Part shown: positions 1-9,881 of the stretch, piece by piece
Layout of the letters: each line of letters begins with the position of its first letter
How positions within the stretch are numbered: position 1 is the stretch's first letter
Assembly (NCBI GenBank): GCA_021399435.1
Contig: JAJTUP010000130.1
Coordinates: 1-64,000 of the forward strand
Length of the DNA stretch: 64,000 nucleotides
DNA from: Diaporthe sp. PMI_573
Taxonomy: Eukaryota > Ascomycota > Sordariomycetes > Diaporthales > Diaporthaceae
Direction of reading: 5' to 3'
The notes under the pieces: generated by a model
Databases searched by the model: none
What the model was told of the DNA's origin: nothing
What the model saw: only the letters and a program-made list of their open reading frames with translations
Made by a program: the position numbers and the translations under genes

Positions 1-148
1 GACGGGGGATGAGGGAAGTCTTTTCTTTGATGTGGGATTGGAGTCCATGCGTTTTGGCCTGGAGTTTGAACTCGTGGTTCCAGTCGTTCCAATCTTCTGG
101 TTTCGCTAGGAATGCATTAAGGGTCCTCGTATTGACGTAGTCAGTCAT
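1..148 (-). CDS. Copia Gag, N-terminal fragment
   Basis: The frame opens with ATG at 148 and stays open to the window edge (49 codons). The peptide has the spacing typical of the N-terminus of copia-type Gag (UBN2/DUF4219 families): a leading LNAFLAKPEDWNDW segment with two tryptophans, then a conserved Ala and an HGL motif. Its place directly after LTR and PBS supports the call. Only the first part is visible, so whether the element is still coding is unknown. Confidence 0.65.
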   Translation of the reverse strand, partial: MTDYVNTRTLNAFLAKPEDWNDWNHEFKLQAKTHGLQSHIKEKTSLIPR

Positions 149-167
149 ATTTGAATCGGCTTGAGGC

Positions 168-182
168 AGTGAGACTCTTAAT
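168..182 (-). other. Primer-binding site matching a half tRNA-Lys(CUU)
   Basis: Immediately beside the LTR end at 183, the plus strand reads GTGAGACTCTTAAT. This matches the anticodon stem-loop of fungal tRNA-Lys with anticodon CUU, and the match ends at about nucleotide 39 of the tRNA. Copia-group elements are known to be primed by 5' half-tRNAs cut in the anticodon loop, and this site has that geometry. The tRNA sequence is from general knowledge, not from this window. Confidence 0.6.
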
Positions 183-378
183 TGTCAGATTATCACCCTT
201 TTAGGTATATGGGACGTGTAATTATGGTCCAATTGATGGGGTGGTCACTGTGTGTATTGTGATGATGTCTTGTCTAGGTTCTCTAGTGCGACCCCGCCCG
301 TTCAGGGGGCTGGTTTTGTCGTGATGGGCATAATGATGCCTCAGGCACACATTTGTCAAATGCCCGTCACATCTGACA
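183..378 (-). repeat. LTR copy 1 (196 bp)
   Basis: It begins TGTCAGAT and ends ATCTGACA, the usual TG...CA LTR ends with a short inverted repeat. It is about as long as the solo copies at 13680 and 18850 and clearly related to them, but more diverged from both than they are from each other. Its upstream edge lies only 32 bp before the ATG of the dioxygenase gene at 411. Confidence 0.85.
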
Positions 379-410
379 ATTCTCATCCGCGCTTTAGTGA
401 CCTGCCCAAG

Positions 411-1873
411 ATGCCGACCACACTGCCTGCCCCGGCCAAGCCGTTGACCGCTGGTCTTGACTTCAGCTCCCATGTTTACCTGCCTGACGAAGACTCTATA
501 GAGGTTTTCAATCGTGACAGCGCCGAAGTGCTCGAATGGATTCGGGACAACTTGCAGGCAAGCATCCAATCTTCAGTTCTCGTTCAAGCACCCAGGACTA
601 ACAGTCAGTCACAGAGATTTTCTGGCATACAACAGCTGGCACTGCTATCTCTTCGTCGAGGGTCGCAGCAAGCCGCTCCCATCTTTATCGATGCACGCAA
701 AAGCGAAGTCAAGCTGCTCGATGCGGCACCGGCGGATGCCGAGCCTGACGTGGTGGCAAACATTGCGCCAGCCTATGTGCTGGATGCCATCACAGGTCGC
801 CTGCTCACACAGAACATGTTCACCAGGCATGCAGACCCCCCGTGTCCAGGTGCTTTTGCGTCATGTTTTGCTCCCCTGGGTCTTCCCGGCCCTATGACCC
901 CGGGGAGTGAGCTGGACCACGACAGCTTGCCTAAGCCCACAGAAGATCCCGAGCAGATCAAGCGGGATATCAAGAGATGGGGCTATGCATTCCTGGCCAA
1001 CGCCCTCTCACCTGAGCAAGTCAAGATTCTCAGAACTGCTGTCCTAGAACAAGGAGCTGGTGAGCGAAAGAATGAAGTTGGGCATATGCAAGGGGACAAC
1101 CAACGTATATGGTGAGAACACGCCTTCTTTTTTCTTACAGACTTAGATTGGTTTCTAATCTAGTTTTCCTTAGGAACCTTCCTAACAAGGGCGATGAGTT
1201 CCTCGACATGCTCAATCACCCTTTGATTGAAGGCTTCGTGCCATGGTTCTTGGGCGAAGGTTTCCAGATCTACAACATGTCAGCTAATATTTCTCTTCGA
1301 GGAGAAAGTGGCATTCATATGCATAAGGACCAGTCGTCGATGCCACCCGATCAAATCGATTTCGCGTACATGTTCAACGCCTTGTTTTATTTGACAGACT
1401 TGACACCCGAGAAGGGTGCCACTCTGATTTACCCTGGGTCGCATTTGAAGAACGTGGCACCCCTGGGACACATGAGCGATGCTGTACGTGTTCGCCCAAC
1501 GGACTCTGTCTTGACAGTTTGAATCCGGTTGCTGACTGCCAATTAGGGAGGCTCAATCCCCGCCTGCGCCCCCGCTGGAACAGTCCTGCTTCTAGACAGT
1601 CGCGCGTGGCACTCCACGGGCGATAACAAGACAGACGAGCCCCGACCTCTCGTGATTCTGACCTTCGTACGGTATTTTGTGCAGAAGATGGAAGACTACC
1701 CGCGACTTCTCACGGAGGAGGTCAAGGCAAAGTTGTCCGACCGTCAGAAGGTCATGCTTGGGTTCCCAGTGCCCGGAGCTCACGGTTCGGGGTATAACGC
1801 CTACAAGAGAAAGGGAGAGGAAATAGGAGAAATGCGCGCTCCAGTATCGGGAAACCTAGCAGACCCAAAGTAG
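411..1873 (+). CDS. Fe(II)/2-oxoglutarate-dependent dioxygenase, PhyH family
   Basis: Non-haem iron oxygenase that would hydroxylate, desaturate or rearrange an intermediate using O2 and 2-oxoglutarate. Exons 411-1111, 1174-1483 and 1547-1873 join in phase (445 aa). Iron ligands are visible as HKD in GIHMHKDQSS and the distal His in RAWHSTGD; the fold runs from about residue 185 to 400. PhyH enzymes such as FtmF, AusE and PrhA act in fungal meroterpenoid and alkaloid clusters. The start at 411 is the first ATG after the LTR; the frame upstream runs into LTR sequence and has no ATG. Between about 575 and 685 a better protein-like reading lies in another frame (DFLAYNSWHCYLFVEGR), so two compensating one-base indels are likely there. 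The promoter must be the LTR or sequence beyond it. Confidence 0.8.
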
Positions 1874-2923
1874 AATAGTTTCCTGATCGGCTGGTGTTCG
1901 TAGTCTATGTAGGCCGGATGCACCAGTACAGGCACACGGGGGTATCGAGGCCAATCTCAAGGGCTTTACAAATACAAATATTACATTTCTCTGCACGCTG
2001 ATTAGGTGTTCAGTATTGCGCAATGACGCCTTCTAGTCTGTTTCAGTGTTTCCATAACCCCATGCGTCTGTCAAGAAAGAGGCTTTAGCCTTGAGCCATT
2101 GTTGTGTTTCTTGGAACTGGGTCTTTGGGCGGTCATCAATGCAAGAAGGAAACCAAATACGCCTTTTGATGTAGACCCGTGGATGCCAAGGTGTGTACAG
2201 ATGAACAACGAAATTATGGCTGCAAAACAAAAAGATGAATATATATGTTTAAGCCTCATGTCTAGGGGGGTTCAGCTAATCACTTTAACTTGAAATATTT
2301 AAAGCTTTTAAAATCCATTTAATTATAACCTCCTATTCAAATACGTAATACCATGTTTAAAAATAAGAAGTTTATGAAATTAGTTAACCTTTAGTAGAAT
2401 TAACAATTTTCACATATTAGTAATTCTTTAAGAAATATTTCTCGTATTTCTTTTTAAGTATTATAATAAAGTATCTTATTTTATACTTATTTACGTAAAT
2501 TATCTAGCTGAATAAATATTCTTAGGGGAATAATAAGTAATGTGAAGATTTAAAATAAAAGAGTATTAGGTTTAGGGTTAATCTTTAAAGTTTCTCTTCT
2601 TTGAAGAAGGTAGGCCTGTTGAGGAATGTTTAATTTAGCGTGAAAATAAACCAAAATTACTAGGCGTGCACAGGTGCTTTTTGGCACTGGGTGGGTGGTT
2701 GAGAACTGGTAGAAGGATGGACGGACCAACTGGGTGGATGGACCACCTGGCTATGAGCCTTTCTTATCAGTGTTATTCCTGCCGAGCATGACTAGTTCAT
2801 TGATCAAGATATAAACGAAGGTTCATGACTGCGCCAAGCCCCTCTTGAGCAACTACGTCCTCTCCAACAAAACTTCACCACCCCGAATATTTACCACCCT
2901 GCACCCCGTCCACGCCCACCAAA
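1874..2923. other. Intergenic, with AT-rich island at about 2281-2640
   Basis: After a short 3' region, 2281-2640 is strongly AT-rich with no coding potential, like the other AT islands in this window. From 2640 the base composition returns to normal. A degenerate GGGTGG/GGATGGACC repeat lies at about 2685-2755. No gene is visible. Confidence 0.6.
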
Positions 2924-3853
2924 ATGGCCACCGTGATCGTCTTCGGCCCAACAGGCAACATTGCCTCCGTCGCCGCGAGAACCGCCCACCAGCATGGCGC
3001 CAAAGTCTGGCTCGCCATGCGCGACCCCTCCAAAACCATCCCAGGCCTCACCGCTGAGGCCGAGAAAGCTGGCAACTACTCGCGCGTGCAGGCTGACCTC
3101 AGCAAGCCCGACACCGTCGCCGCGGCCGTCAAGACCGCGGGTGCCACGCGCGCCTTTATCTACGTCGCTCAAGGCACGCGCGACTTCATGAAGGGCACCG
3201 CCGAGGCGCTCAAGGCCGCCGGTATCGAGTTTGTCGTGCTTCTAAGCAGCTCCACTATCGGCCACACGCCGGCGGCGGACGTGCAGCCAAGCGAGTTCAT
3301 CCCGTACACGCATGCGCGGGTCGAGGTCACGCTGGATGAGGTATATGGGCCAGAAGGATATGTGGCCGTGCGCCCCGGAGGATTTGCTACGAATTTGCTG
3401 CGGCAAAAGCAAGGCATTCTCGCCGGGGAGGTGAAGATGTATGGGGCTGGGTTTAAGATCGATTGCATCACGCCCGGCGATATCGGCGGCGTGGTCGGGA
3501 CGATTTTGGCCGAGGGGCGGCCGCGGGACGGGCAGCACAAGGTCTTTGTGTATGGTCCGCAGATTCTGTCGCAGAAGCAGGGCCTGGAGATCATTGGAGA
3601 GGTGCTAGGGAAGGAGATCAAGGTCTCGGGCGTTCCCGCCGAGGAGGCGCTGGCGGATTACCTTTCAAAGGTTGCTCCCAAGCCAATGGCGGAGTATATG
3701 ATTAGGGCATTGGGAGACACCGACCCGAAGTTGGAGGATGGTTCGTGGCTGGCACATTACAAGGAGGGCCAGGAAAATGTGAAGAAGTATACGGGGAAGC
3801 CTGCCACCGGGTTCCGGGAGTGGGTCGAGGCGAACTCCGACCTCTTCAAGTGA
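2924..3853 (+). CDS. NmrA-like NAD(P)-binding reductase (atypical SDR)
   Basis: Single-exon gene of 309 aa starting at the only well-placed ATG. The N-terminus has a beta strand and glycine loop, VIVFGPTGNIAS, typical of the NmrA/isoflavone-reductase branch of atypical short-chain dehydrogenases, which bind NADP(H). There is no clear YxxxK catalytic pair. The sequence HARVEVTLDE occupies the place where atypical SDRs carry the active-site region. Such proteins act as reductases, or as redox sensors, next to many fungal PKS genes. It lies between the dioxygenase and the O-methyltransferase and is notably GC-rich compared with its flanks. The substrate is unknown. Confidence 0.85.
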   Translation: MATVIVFGPTGNIASVAARTAHQHGAKVWLAMRDPSKTIPGLTAEAEKAGNYSRVQADLSKPDTVAAAVKTAGATRAFIYVAQGTRDFMKGTAEALKAAGIEFVVLLSSSTIGHTPAADVQPSEFIPYTHARVEVTLDEVYGPEGYVAVRPGGFATNLLRQKQGILAGEVKMYGAGFKIDCITPGDIGGVVGTILAEGRPRDGQHKVFVYGPQILSQKQGLEIIGEVLGKEIKVSGVPAEEALADYLSKVAPKPMAEYMIRALGDTDPKLEDGSWLAHYKEGQENVKKYTGKPATGFREWVEANSDLFK

Positions 3854-4317
3854 GCCTGGGGAATGGAAGTGGGCGACAGGTTCGCGCAAAGCTGAGAACC
3901 ACTCCTGTCGGAGGTCTCAGCCCTCGCAAGACTGTCGCACAAAGCTTTTCCCGGGCTTTTCATTTGGTAGATTGATAACAGAGCATTACAGTGAGCGTGC
4001 ACGCATGGCATTCCATCCTCTCTCGTGCTAGACGAAGAAGCTCAGGTCCCTGCATGTGAGTCTGGCTCCACGGTTCTTCAAAAACGTTGGCAATTGTTCT
4101 GTACTGGTTGAGGCGTTCAACTAGTTCGACAATGTGACTGAGATGATCGAATCAGCGAATCAAATTGAGTGGACCTTGTCCACGAGCTGGCTTCGAAGAT
4201 ATATTCAAGGGCGAGGATGAGGAACGCAGTTCACGTTTAGAGGCTCGAATTGTGAAGGATTGGCTATATGCAACACACGCCATGTGTCAATGCATGCTCT
4301 AGTACTAATTTCCATAT
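3854..4317. other. Intergenic between convergent genes
   Basis: 464 bp between the stop of the NmrA gene and the stop of the O-methyltransferase. No gene, repeat or RNA is seen. Confidence 0.5.
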
Positions 4318-5762
4318 TTAAACGTCCAGCTCCGCCTCGATAATCCTCTGAACTGCAAGTGGCGAAGACCAGATCTTGACTATACGGTACCCTGTTGACT
4401 TGAGAAGCGCACGCCAGTGCACCTCACTCCGCTCCTCCCCAGCCACCATCACCATCATGGTCAGGTCGTAGGCGGTAGTGTGCGGATGGGCAACAGTCTC
4501 AGGGGCGATATGATCGTGAATCAACAACCTGCTGTAGCCTGGAGTCAAGGCGTCCCGCTGCATCTCCAGGATTTTCCGTGCTGGCTCGTCAGACCAGTCG
4601 TGAAGGACTCCGTGCATGTAGTAAGCCCGTGCGCCTGAGAAGATGGTCAGAAAAAGAGCGTACATGAGAATAGTGAGTGTGTGGCGGTGGATCTTACCTT
4701 TGATTGGCTGTGGCGTAAAGAAATCGTAGCCGATCTTATTGACCGGATCCGGACACTTAGAGAGCGAGACAACCTCAGCGAGGTCCTCCAAATACAGACG
4801 TGACGCTGTCTCCGGGTGGGCTTGGTAGAATCTATCCAAGTCATGGCCAATATTGCCGCCGATGTCGACCAGAAGTGGTTGATCTGGCTTGGCGTTGGAG
4901 ATTAATGTGTCGTGGGGGAATATTTCCAGCCATCCTGACTGGTTCGCCATGACACCGCCCATGACCTGGTTGAAGGATTCGCCCTCGACACGGTTTTCCT
5001 GGTAGAAATGGAACATGTCCTTGCCCCTGCAGTCTTTGGCATACTGGAAAACGCCGTCGTTAGGGTCTACCGGATTCTTGTATCCCGTCTGAGCCAGATA
5101 GCGAGGTAGCTTGAAGAAACACGGAATTGTAGCATCATATCTGCGATGCATGTTAATATGGTCTGGGAAAAATAATCATAGATACAAGCTAATACGTACT
5201 GATGGTTTATCCACTCGGAGAAGACAGGCTTGTTGAAAGAGATCGACAGCGCCGTGGGCTTGAAGACGCTGTAAGACGGCTCCTCCAAGACATGATATGC
5301 GGCTAGATGTCGAAGCAAACGGACTGCAAGCGGGATTGTTAGACGAAAATGCACCTCATGTCGCAGGCTCAGACTTTCAAAAGTCTTAGCACTGAAGACG
5401 GGCGGGTTGACGAACGGAGCAATTTTGGCTCAACCTGTGGGACAAGCTCGTGCAGCTCTTCTAGTGTTTTGGCACCGTCGCCCGCCTCGTGCCATTTTTG
5501 ATACAGCTGTATATCCAACGCAATTTTCAGGGCGGCGCCGAGGGCTGGCTGCGGAAATTGTTAGCATTTTGGTATCAATGGTGCCTTGCAGAAGGAGGAT
5601 TGTGCTCACTTGTCCCATAGCAAGCCGTAACACGAAGTCCCACGGCGTCTCAAGACGGGCCACGAGAGCATAGGCTGCCGCCACAGCCTCCATGCGCTCG
5701 CCATCATTTTCGAAAGAGTCGGCGCTAATCCCGTTCAGGGTCTGGACGATTTGGTTTGTCAT
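4318..5762 (-). CDS. SAM-dependent O-methyltransferase (plant caffeate/fungal sterigmatocystin OMT type)
   Basis: Transfers a methyl group from SAM to a phenolic or enolic hydroxyl. Exons on the minus strand: 5762-5610, 5548-5416, 5323-5200, 5140-4698 and 4634-4318, which sum to 389 aa in phase. The N-terminal winged-helix dimerisation part ends in SEWINHQYDATIP. The SAM-binding motif is VDIGGNIGHDL, and the catalytic His is in HGVLHDWSD, as in other class II fungal OMTs. The donor of intron 2 (GTTCGT at 5415) is unusual and its position could shift slightly. It is divergently transcribed from the P450 at 6211, sharing a promoter of about 450 bp. It probably methylates a phenol of the polyketide. 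Confidence 0.88.
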
Positions 5763-6210
5763 TGCGATAGGATACTGACTGCGAGCGACCCACAGACAAA
5801 GTACAGAATTCCAGAAATGCCGAAACGTTTATTCTATCCTTTAATCCGATCTGTTGCTGCCCTCTATCATTTAATCTGTCATGGCCGTCGTCGAAGTCAA
5901 GTCAGCAGCGAGCGCTAGACAGCTAGCGCTCGGCATTTCCTGCACAGCACAGAGTCAGGTCACTGAGTAAGCTTCATCTGACACCGAGTAGACATGTACT
6001 GAAGCACTGTTTCGCATGGGCCTTCCGTGAGCAATAACCAATTGCACCTTGTTATCGATTTGTACCTAGGTAATGATGTTATCGTGATATGGTACTCCAG
6101 GCGGCCGAAGCATCATCAATGCACTTGGCTAAAAAGCTCTGTGCAAGGGCAGGCGATTTTCTAGCAATACCGCACCTGTGCATGTTTCTGTTCTCGTCAT
6201 CACATTCAAA
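5763..6210. promoter_or_regulatory. Divergent promoter of O-methyltransferase and P450
   Basis: 448 bp between two genes pointing away from each other. It contains two GTTATCG motifs near 6052 and 6078 and no TE. It is the only clearly TE-free divergent promoter on the left side of the PKS. No specific operator can be assigned. Confidence 0.45.
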
Positions 6211-7689
6211 ATGTTTGAGTCAGCATTGGTCCTCTGCGTCTTGCTGGCGGCCCCGGTAATATACCGACTACGCTTCCACCCCCTCGCGCACGTGCCAGGA
6301 CCGCCATTTGCTGCTGTTTCTTCACTCTTTCTCTACGCGATATGCTACCTTGGCATCGAGGGCAGCGTGATACGCCGATATCATGACAGATACAAGACCA
6401 AGGTCCTCCGCATAGGCCCGAACGCCATCTCAGTGGCCGACAGCAATGCCGTCCGGGATATCTACGTGGCCGGCGGCGGATTTCCCAAGGATGCACGATA
6501 TCAAAATTTCAACCTCGGGCCGGTGGTGTCAATATTCTCATCCATAGACACAGCCTACCGTGATGTGAGAGCTAAGGCAGTCGCGCCGCTATTCTCGCCT
6601 GCACGGCTACGGGACGAGAGTCAAGCCCAGGGTTCCATTGGACGACACGTGGCGGACTTTTTGAGCCAGCTCAAGGCATTTCGGCAAGCGAAAATCAAGA
6701 CCGATATTCTGGACCTGTGTGCAAAACTCTCTATCGACGTGGTCTCTGACTACGTGCTGGGTCAATCATTTGGTGGCTTGACAGAGCAGGCACACCTGGG
6801 CTTGGCTGAACAGCAGAGTTCGGATGCGAAGCTCAGCGCCAACAAGTTTATACACGCCATCGTGGCGTTTGCTCGCTTCTCGTTACTCCCAAACGCTGTT
6901 TTCAAGCTTGTCTACTCGATTTCTCAAAAGATAAGCCACAGTGACAAAGTGGACAAGTCGTTTGGGAGGATTCAGGAGTTCATGGGCCAAGTCATGAAAG
7001 GCATAAAGGAAGGCAAGACAACCGAGCACTATCAGGATCGTCTCCTCGCAGCAGGAATTTCATTCCCAGAGACTATAGTGCAATGCGAGGCCATCCTTTT
7101 CGCAGGCGGTGATTCCACTGCCGTCATGCTGGCCACCACTCTCTTCCACCTGACACAGAACGAAGAGGCCCGTGCCCGTCTGCTGCACGACATCCGCGCC
7201 GCAATGCCCACGGGAGACGACAACAGAAGGCCCGACATCCCATTTTTGCGGGCGTGCGTCAAGGAGGGGCTGCGCCTGGGAATGGCCAATCCTACAAGAC
7301 TGACGCGCGTGGTGCCGCCTGGTGCAAATCTGACGATCGACGGCATCGCAATCCCTGCTAATGCGGTTGTTGGCTGCGCGGCCTACGTCCTCCACCACGA
7401 CCCCGCCGTCTTCCCCGACCCTTTTGCCTTCCGGCCGGAGAGGTGGATAGACGACGACAGGAACTGCGGTCTGTATCGGCCGCACATGGACAAAAGCTTG
7501 ATCGCTTTCGGGGCGGGTCTGCGTGCCTGTCTGGGCAAGAATCTGGCGATGCAACAGCTGTTGGAGACCGTGGCAGCGGTCGTCGATAGTGAAGTGTTGA
7601 AGGGAGCTCGGACGAGTGAACAACGGATAGAGGTTATCCAGTGGTTCAATGGTGATATCAAGGGCCACCACATTGACATAGAGTGGTGA
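6211..7689 (+). CDS. Cytochrome P450 monooxygenase, intact, intronless
   Basis: 492 aa from ATG 6211; the frame is open further upstream only from a GTG. An N-terminal membrane anchor is followed by the proline-rich hinge HPLAHVPGPP. The I-helix oxygen-activation motif is AGGDST, ExxR is KEGLR, the PERF region is FRPERWID, and the haem loop is FGAGLRACLGKN with the Cys ligand. All key elements of an ER-bound class II P450 are present. It shares a divergent promoter with the O-methyltransferase, which suggests co-expression. The family looks like the pisatin demethylase/benzoate hydroxylase-like group, but the substrate cannot be read from the sequence. Confidence 0.9.
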   Translation: MFESALVLCVLLAAPVIYRLRFHPLAHVPGPPFAAVSSLFLYAICYLGIEGSVIRRYHDRYKTKVLRIGPNAISVADSNAVRDIYVAGGGFPKDARYQNFNLGPVVSIFSSIDTAYRDVRAKAVAPLFSPARLRDESQAQGSIGRHVADFLSQLKAFRQAKIKTDILDLCAKLSIDVVSDYVLGQSFGGLTEQAHLGLAEQQSSDAKLSANKFIHAIVAFARFSLLPNAVFKLVYSISQKISHSDKVDKSFGRIQEFMGQVMKGIKEGKTTEHYQDRLLAAGISFPETIVQCEAILFAGGDSTAVMLATTLFHLTQNEEARARLLHDIRAAMPTGDDNRRPDIPFLRACVKEGLRLGMANPTRLTRVVPPGANLTIDGIAIPANAVVGCAAYVLHHDPAVFPDPFAFRPERWIDDDRNCGLYRPHMDKSLIAFGAGLRACLGKNLAMQQLLETVAAVVDSEVLKGARTSEQRIEVIQWFNGDIKGHHIDIEW

Positions 7690-8057
7690 CGCTTTCTTCC
7701 ATGTAGGCAAAGATGTAACCAATAACAGGCTACCTTTATAGCTAGTAGGTGGAAGACCACGGTCCCATTGCTTTGTCTTGTTAGTGTGCACATGTCAACT
7801 GGTACCAGACGCGAAAAAGGCTATATTGTACATACGCACCAACATACAGAATCCAATCGCAATTCTCATACGTGAAGCGGGATCGGCTCAGAATGTGATA
7901 AATGCAGACAAGCTACTTAAGGTGGACATGCTTTCACTTAGACATTCCATTTCTATTCTCGAGCAAAACACCCATCACTGTTTAATTGACTGGATCCCTC
8001 GCATTGCCGAATAGTTGTAAACAGTAAAAACGTTATGAAATCAAAACATTAAAAAGA
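7690..8057. other. Intergenic between convergent P450 genes
   Basis: 368 bp holding the two 3' regions. Nothing else is seen. Confidence 0.5.
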
Positions 8058-9881
8058 TTAGATCGGGATCCGCTTGAACATTAGTTCCTTGGACGGGTCG
8101 GGAATATTCTGTGCAAGGGGCGATAATTAGCCGCGAAATTCATCCCACACAAACACCCAGGGAAGTTTCATGAGACCACACCACGGTCGGATACAACAGA
8201 AGACAGAAGAAGTGGGCGAGAAAAGACTTACAGCCTCGTTGTATTCGATATTTGGGTACCTCTCCGTGGCCCCGTCTGCCAACTGGATGTCGTAATCCAA
8301 AATCGCCCGTGCCACAATCATCTTGATCTCATTCGAAGCAAAGAATCGGCCTGGGCACGCTAGCCGCCCGTAGCCAAACGGCAGGTTGTTGAGGCTGGTC
8401 GAGACCATTTGGTTGGCGGCACCAGAACCCGCCTTCTTCTCGGCGCCAAGGCTCGCTTCATGATGCGCCCGGTAGTGGCGGAACGCGTCGAACTCGTCGG
8501 GCCTATCAAAGCGCTCCGGGTCGTGGACTATGCTATGCGCAGGGATCTCGAGGATGGCGCCGGCAGGGATGAATTGGCCGTTCGATAGCGTGATTGGCTT
8601 GTGAACCTTGCGCTGGAACGTAGACCACGACAGCGGGTAGACGCGCATGACCTCGCGCAGAAAGCTATCAAGCTTTTCCATCTTTTGCAGCGCGGGGGTG
8701 GAAAAGGTGCCGTGTTCCATTAGCACGGCCCGGATCTCATCTCGAATCTCGGGGACGATCTCAGGCATTGCGGCGAGCGTATAAAAGGCGTTGATCGTTG
8801 TCATCGTAGTGGTGTGGATGGCGGCGAAAATGAGGAAGAGCTGGAGCTCCGCGAGGTCCTCAACAGAGAGCTTACCATACTTGGTCTCGCCGTTGAGAAT
8901 CCACTGGATCATGTCGTCGGGCGGCTGGTAGTCTATGTCTTCAGCCATTGCCTTCTTGCGAGCAGCGATCAATGGGCGAATAAACTCGAGAGTCCGCTTC
9001 CGGCGGTTTTGAAGCTGTAGAAGCTGGGGAAGACTTGGCGCTTTGGCCTCCCTCTCGTCCGGTTTGATCGCAGCGATGCCCTTCACGGCACCCGCGATTT
9101 CGAGCGTATAGTTGATGCTCATATCCATGTATTCCTCGGAACGCGCGAGCTCGGCTCCGACGAAAAAGCGGCCGGAAACCTTGGCAACAATCCTCCAGAG
9201 AGCACGGTTGATTGGGACCCTGGTGAACTCCTTGCAAGGGGGAAGTTCGTCTTGGAAAGCCATGGCCACTTCTTCGGCAATGATGGGATTCAGACGGCCT
9301 ATAATATTTTAGCAGCAGTACAATACATCTCTAAGCACGGGGTCTTACTCAACGCTGGGGTTAACTCGTTTCTCACAATGTGAGGGACGACGGGGATGTC
9401 CACTGTAATATGGGTAAACCGCGATTGCATTTTCTTCCTTGCCGTCAGCTTTGGTTTTGCTTGTAAGAAATTCACACAAAGGTGCTCACTTCTTTTAGGG
9501 CCCCGTGGAAGCTGAGTTGGTCGTCGGGAAGCGCGCTCAATTCCTTCAGGAAGTGCGGCGAGACAACTATCACCGTGGATTCTGTTTGGTTTTCAATATT
9601 AGCCCTCCACATCATAGGGAATTTGCATCCATACCTCGGGGAGAAGAGACCCGGAACAGCCCATTTTTGAATTTGCGGTACCCTTCCTGGTATACATGTT
9701 TCGCCCCCTTCGCAAACCTCATGCGCCTCGTGCCCTCGTCCTCGATGTCATCTCCAACAAGTGGGATCTTCGAAACGGGATCTTGCTTGGAAAAAGATTG
9801 AAAAAGCCATACTGCCGCGGAAGCTACAGCAATTATGAGGACGAATGGCCACATTTTTATCTTGCGGTAGTTAGCATTCAT
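8058..9881 (-). CDS. Cytochrome P450, ent-kaurene oxidase-like, one frame break
   Basis: Exons 9881-9635, 9581-9490, 9434-9349, 9298-8232 and 8108-8058, predicting about 513 aa. A TM anchor near residues 10-28 is followed by the I-helix FAAIHTTTMTT, ExxR in LREVMRVYP and the haem loop FGYGRLACPGRFFA. This FAAIHTT plus CPGRFFA pattern belongs to fungal P450s related to ent-kaurene oxidase and CYP68, which often do multi-step oxidations. The last exon (ending FKRIPI) was placed by the GTAAGT donor at 8231 and the TTGCACAG acceptor. The third exon is one nucleotide too long for the flanking frames: QSR lies in one frame and FTHITVDIPVV in the next, separated by a GGG run at about 9419-9421. The rest is well preserved, so this may be a base-call error. 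Confidence 0.8.

Larger units (their letters stand above)
1..378 (-). mobile_element. Ty1/copia-type LTR retrotransposon, 5' end (cut by window edge)
   Basis: Read on the minus strand, an LTR (378 to 183) is followed at once by a primer-binding site and then by an open reading frame starting at 148 and running off the window. The order LTR, PBS, gag is that of the 5' end of an LTR retrotransposon. Two further copies of the same LTR exist as solo LTRs at 13680-13874 and 18850-19042. The rest of the element lies outside the window, so its far LTR and its target duplication cannot be checked here. Confidence 0.8.

Noticed and set aside
168..182. A tRNA gene upstream of position 183
   Set aside because: Only the anticodon stem-loop part matches; there is no acceptor stem or T arm, so it is a primer-binding site.
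252..410. N-terminal extension of the dioxygenase from 252
   Set aside because: The frame there begins with GTG inside the LTR and encodes LTR sequence; the first ATG after the LTR is at 411.
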